From: Parabacteroides chongii
GTDB lineage: Bacteria; Bacteroidota; Bacteroidia; Bacteroidales; Tannerellaceae
NCBI RefSeq assembly: GCF_029581355.1
Contig: NZ_CP120849.1
Coordinates: forward strand, 1,024,501-1,088,500
Direction: 5' to 3'
DNA: 64,000 nucleotides
In this document: positions 61,244 to 64,000 of the stretch, one piece after another
How the letters are laid out: each line of letters opens with the position of its first letter
Position numbering within the stretch: position 1 is the first letter of the stretch
The notes under the pieces: generated by a model
What the model saw: the letters and a program-made list of their open reading frames with translations, nothing else
What the model was told of the DNA's origin: nothing
The model's database searches: none
Program-made: the position numbers and the translations under genes

Positions 61244-61395
61244 GGCAGATATTTCAGGAGAGTAAGGCAGATATTTTCATTACACCGGCATCTATTTTCG
61301 AATACCTGCCGATTTATTTTTCGTCCGACAGGAGTCGAACAGCTGTTCGACTAGGCTCAGACAGCTATCCCACACAGGTCGAACAGCTGTCTGAC
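61244..61395. repeat. 22-bp-phased repeat array (array D), two motif sets in tandem
   Basis: First set: GGCAGATATTTC (61244), GGCAGATATTTTC (61266), GGCATCTATTTTC (61287) and TGCCGATTTATTTTT (61307), at steps of 22, 21 and 20 bp. Second set: palindromes centred on AGCT at 61341, 61363 and 61385, exactly 22 bp apart, including the perfect GTCGAACAGCTGTTCGAC (61334-61351) and GTCGAACAGCTGTCTGAC (61378-61395). The array occupies the 449-bp gap between the sigma gene start and the next gene; I see no gene there. Confidence 0.8.
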
Positions 61396-61524
61396 TTGTG
61401 TCAAACAAAGATTATATCGGCACTTAAGAGAAAATACAACGGCATCCGGAAATCTTTTCCCCGGCAGAATGGTAAATACATCCCGGCAAGAGGCAACAGG
61501 AAGACACCCGAAGTCGCAAAACAG

Positions 61525-61562
61525 AAAAAGGGCACAAGCCGATTACGACCTGTGCCCTTTTT
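61525..61562 (-). terminator. Intrinsic terminator of the glycan-active gene at the right edge
   Basis: AAAAAGGGCACA (61525-61536) pairs with TGTGCCCTTTTT (61551-61562), a perfect 12-bp stem with A/T flanks, 8 bp after the stop at 61571. Confidence 0.9.
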
Positions 61563-61570
61563 CCATCTCA

Positions 61571-64000
61571 TTACTTTACAATAAAACTATGTACGGACGG
61601 TTCATCGAAAGTGACGGAGTCGATCGCACCCGTTTCGGTATTGAAATAGCGGATCGTGTCCTTCTCTGTATTCTGGACGGTTACCTTCCAGCCGTCGCCT
61701 TCCCGGTCGATCGACAGGATATCCGTCGTGTTGCTGCCGGGAGATACGGCCAGGCCATCGGCACAATGAACGGTTTCGATATGATAGCGCCTTACATCGA
61801 CCGGGAATTTCTTACCGTTGCAGATAAATGTAGCTTCATGTTTCTGCTCATTACTTTGCCAGTCCGTGTTCAACAGATAAATTGTACGACGATCCTTACT
61901 GTCCCAAACCGTAAAACCAACAGACGGTGCAGACTCGATCCAACCTTTCGAGAACTCTTCATCGGTCGTTGCCGATGCCAACTCACGCATCGTAGCTTCA
62001 TACTGGCTTCTCAGGGAAGCCTCCGCCGGATAGACCGTTTGCGGGAAATAGATGATCTTACCCGATCCGAACGGGACTACAGTTTTTGCAGACAACGATT
62101 TATAGTTATCACCCAGCATCTCACGAATAACAACATCATTTACCGGGAATTTCACCGGCTGGTCCGGTTGAAGTTCTGCATTCAGATGAGCAGCAGTCAA
62201 AACAAGCGTGCCACCTCCAAATACATAGTTACGGATACGGAGGAAATCGCCCTCCTCAAAACTGTTCCAACCCAGGAAAACCATTGCCTTATATTTATTC
62301 ATCACATCCTGCGGAGCTTCAATAGGCAAGATATCTACTGTTCCATAAGGCGTAGAAGTAAACCAACCTTTCGGACCGCAACCGTCGACGATATTATCCG
62401 GATAAAAGACATTCAACAAATCAAAACTTTCCGTCGCCTTATTAAACGCCCATTTATCTCCTTTCTGCGACCACAGACTGCCGCGACCGAATGATTTCCA
62501 GGCATCGTTTCTTCCCTGAACAACAGCGATATTACTTTTCAGTTCGCCACGGCGGGTATGCGTTTCTATAAAGTCCAGTACACGGTGCTGCGCGTACAGA
62601 TGTTCCTTACCGGACTGGGAATAACGGTCGTTGGCATATTCATCCAGCCACAATGCCTCTTCGGTGTTCATATGGGAAGAGCCGTGCATATAGGCAACAG
62701 CCAGCGACATATATAAACGCAGGGAATGCTTCGGATCGGTGAAAGGTCCTGATCCCCACTGCATGGCATGCAAAGTTCCATAGTCCTGTTTGCTATAGGC
62801 ACGTGAAGCACCACGCAGCGAAGAGAGGATAATTTCTTCCGGACCGTACATCTGTTCGGCTCCCAACCAGTTATAACCCGCCTGATACAAATAGCGGAAC
62901 ATAGTAGACGGTCCCGTATGACGACTGCTCTCTCCCTTGGAGTAACGGAAATTCTCAACCAGTTTACGAGCACCGTCAGCCATATCTTTCACACCCTGCG
63001 GGTCATAGTGAATAAATACGCCATGATCGGTATAGATAGGACGATGTTTGGCAAAGATACCGCCATAAGGACGGTTGCGGGCAGCCATATCCGAAAAGAC
63101 TCCCTGATAGAGGAAATGTTGCCAGTAATAATAACCGCCGTCATTTTCATGCGCCTGCTTTCCGCGGAACATGGGAGAAGCCAGTGTTTCCAGATCCGGG
63201 TTGATACGTTTTCCTGCCAGCGTACGTCCTTCCACCTGCCAGGCATAAGGGACCTGTAACTTATTCAGCAAACCGGTATAGTGACGAATCACTTCCGGAC
63301 GGGCCACACGGAAACCGCTCCACTGGTAAGACGGACGGAACTGATACCAGTTTCCGACACGTTTGGAAATATACCATTTGAAGAAATAATCATACGGCGT
63401 ATATTCCTTATCGATATAAATTTCATCGCCCGAAGAGATATACACCTCATCCGGTTCTTTTTCTATGATCTGGCGAATCATGACTTCCGCTTTCCGGCTG
63501 CCGTCGTCGAAGGTCATCGGAACAGCAGACGCATAATCGCCGGCACGAAATTCCACTACATGCAAACCGGTCTCTTTCAGTTCTATTTCCTGAAATGAGG
63601 GAATGACTGCAGCCGGAGCCTGTACCTTCAAACGAACATCCGGCTTATTGGTTTCCACCAGAACACCGAAAGCAGCTCCTGCCGTTACATATTCCGGAAC
63701 GGAGACCACTTCGAAATCGCGGGCACTCTCCTCGATAATCTCCAGGGAACGGAGTTCATACGGATAAGCAGCCCGGTTATCTTCTTTCAATAAAGTCAGT
63801 TTCAAATCCCCTTTCCCCTGTACGGCATCCGGCAGAAGGATATAGAAGTCGGCAATATCGGAAGCCCTGTCGAAAATATTTCCTTCGTAAACGGTCGTGC
63901 CGTTAAAATCCAGCCTCCAACGCGGCCAGCTCCGGGTAGACAGGTTACAGCCTGTCCAGTAATTATAATCGTCTGTTTTATCGGCAAACTTTGCAAAAGG
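61571..64000 (-). CDS. Large putative glycoside hydrolase, N-terminus beyond the right edge
   Basis: The frame is open from the stop at 61571 to the last base, giving at least 809 residues; the TTG at 63805 is not a start. The visible N-terminal part is beta-sandwich-like (WPRWRLDFNGTTVYEG; ADFYILLPDAVQGKG). A central region (TMFRYLYQAGYNWLGAEQMYGPEE; YGTLHAMQWGSGPFTDPKHSLR; WLDEYANDRYSQSGKEH) looks like a TIM-barrel enzyme. YKAMVFLGWNSFEEGDFLRIRNYVFGGG resembles the Rossmann-like trimerisation domain of A4-type beta-galactosidases, and a beta-domain closes the protein (VHSFIVK). I cannot assign a family. It may belong to another PUL to the right. Confidence 0.7.
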   Translation of the reverse strand, partial: PFAKFADKTDDYNYWTGCNLSTRSWPRWRLDFNGTTVYEGNIFDRASDIADFYILLPDAVQGKGDLKLTLLKEDNRAAYPYELRSLEIIEESARDFEVVSVPEYVTAGAAFGVLVETNKPDVRLKVQAPAAVIPSFQEIELKETGLHVVEFRAGDYASAVPMTFDDGSRKAEVMIRQIIEKEPDEVYISSGDEIYIDKEYTPYDYFFKWYISKRVGNWYQFRPSYQWSGFRVARPEVIRHYTGLLNKLQVPYAWQVEGRTLAGKRINPDLETLASPMFRGKQAHENDGGYYYWQHFLYQGVFSDMAARNRPYGGIFAKHRPIYTDHGVFIHYDPQGVKDMADGARKLVENFRYSKGESSRHTGPSTMFRYLYQAGYNWLGAEQMYGPEEIILSSLRGASRAYSKQDYGTLHAMQWGSGPFTDPKHSLRLYMSLAVAYMHGSSHMNTEEALWLDEYANDRYSQSGKEHLYAQHRVLDFIETHTRRGELKSNIAVVQGRNDAWKSFGRGSLWSQKGDKWAFNKATESFDLLNVFYPDNIVDGCGPKGWFTSTPYGTVDILPIEAPQDVMNKYKAMVFLGWNSFEEGDFLRIRNYVFGGGTLVLTAAHLNAELQPDQPVKFPVNDVVIREMLGDNYKSLSAKTVVPFGSGKIIYFPQTVYPAEASLRSQYEATMRELASATTDEEFSKGWIESAPSVGFTVWDSKDRRTIYLLNTDWQSNEQKHEATFICNGKKFPVDVRRYHIETVHCADGLAVSPGSNTTDILSIDREGDGWKVTVQNTEKDTIRYFNTETGAIDSVTFDEPSVHSFIVK

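Noticed and set aside
61244..61395. Phased repeats considered as a CRISPR array
   Set aside because: The whole period is only about 22 bp, repeats are degenerate and palindromic, spacers are too short and no cas genes are present.
61469..62494. 341-codon plus-strand open frame at the right end
   Set aside because: It is antisense to the large glycan-active gene, crosses that gene's terminator and has Arg/Cys-rich shadow composition.

Overview
The window looks like chromosome from a gut member of the Bacteroidales, most likely Parabacteroides. Three SusC/SusD loci, FecR anti-sigma/ECF sigma pairs, promoters with the Bacteroidetes -7 box TAnnTTTG and a PorW/SprE type IX secretion lipoprotein all point that way. 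The genus is an inference from gene content; no rRNA or marker alignment was possible. I saw no tRNA, rRNA, CRISPR array, transposase or recombinase gene.

Layout. 1-4.8 kb: the end of a sensor kinase, a methyltransferase, a sigma factor fused to a transmembrane helix and an outer-membrane beta-barrel, and an AlkZ-like glycosylase with a small cysteine protein. 4.8-15.4 kb (minus strand): polysaccharide utilisation locus (PUL) 1, reading susC-susD-hairpin-DUF6057-PD40/CxxCH lipoprotein-GH29 fucosidase. Upstream of its susC lies a pair of perfect 21-bp inverted repeats flanking a promoter-like box, a possible invertible promoter. 15.9-21.2 kb: an FMN riboswitch with ribB, then aspA, an SMR efflux gene, a nitrilase-family hydrolase and a DUF418 membrane protein. 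21.3-22.7 kb: a three-gene XRE/DUF6922-like/AbiEii module. 23-26.3 kb: the hexuronate operon kdgK-eda-uxaC. 26.4-32.7 kb (minus): porW, a znuB-like permease, a small membrane protein and aroA.

32.8-37.8 kb (minus): a compact operon of L-rhamnose mutarotase, a corrinoid protein, two URO-D-fold methyltransferases, a MetH-type reactivation protein and a RhaT-like sugar permease. Together they make almost a complete corrinoid-dependent methyl-transfer system joined to sugar import. I propose, as inference, O-demethylation of a methylated deoxysugar.

38-61.1 kb: two PULs that run towards each other. PUL 2 (plus) is FecR-SusC-SusD-hairpin-six-hairpin-like protein-GH89-GH31 and fits alpha-GlcNAc-capped mucin-type glycans. 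PUL 3 (minus) is ECF sigma-GNAT-amidohydrolase remnant-FecR-SusC-SusD-hairpin-two DUF4874/DUF4832 lipoproteins. The FecR periplasmic domains, the FecR-SusC leader and the SusC STN domains are nearly identical between the two, while barrels, SusD and enzymes differ. Only one ECF sigma gene is present for both. The window ends inside a large glycan-active protein on the minus strand.

Two themes recur in the non-coding DNA. Each susD is followed by a hairpin before the enzyme genes, consistent with attenuation. Four intergenic regions carry arrays of short, mostly palindromic units with a period of about 22 bp, each array having its own motif.
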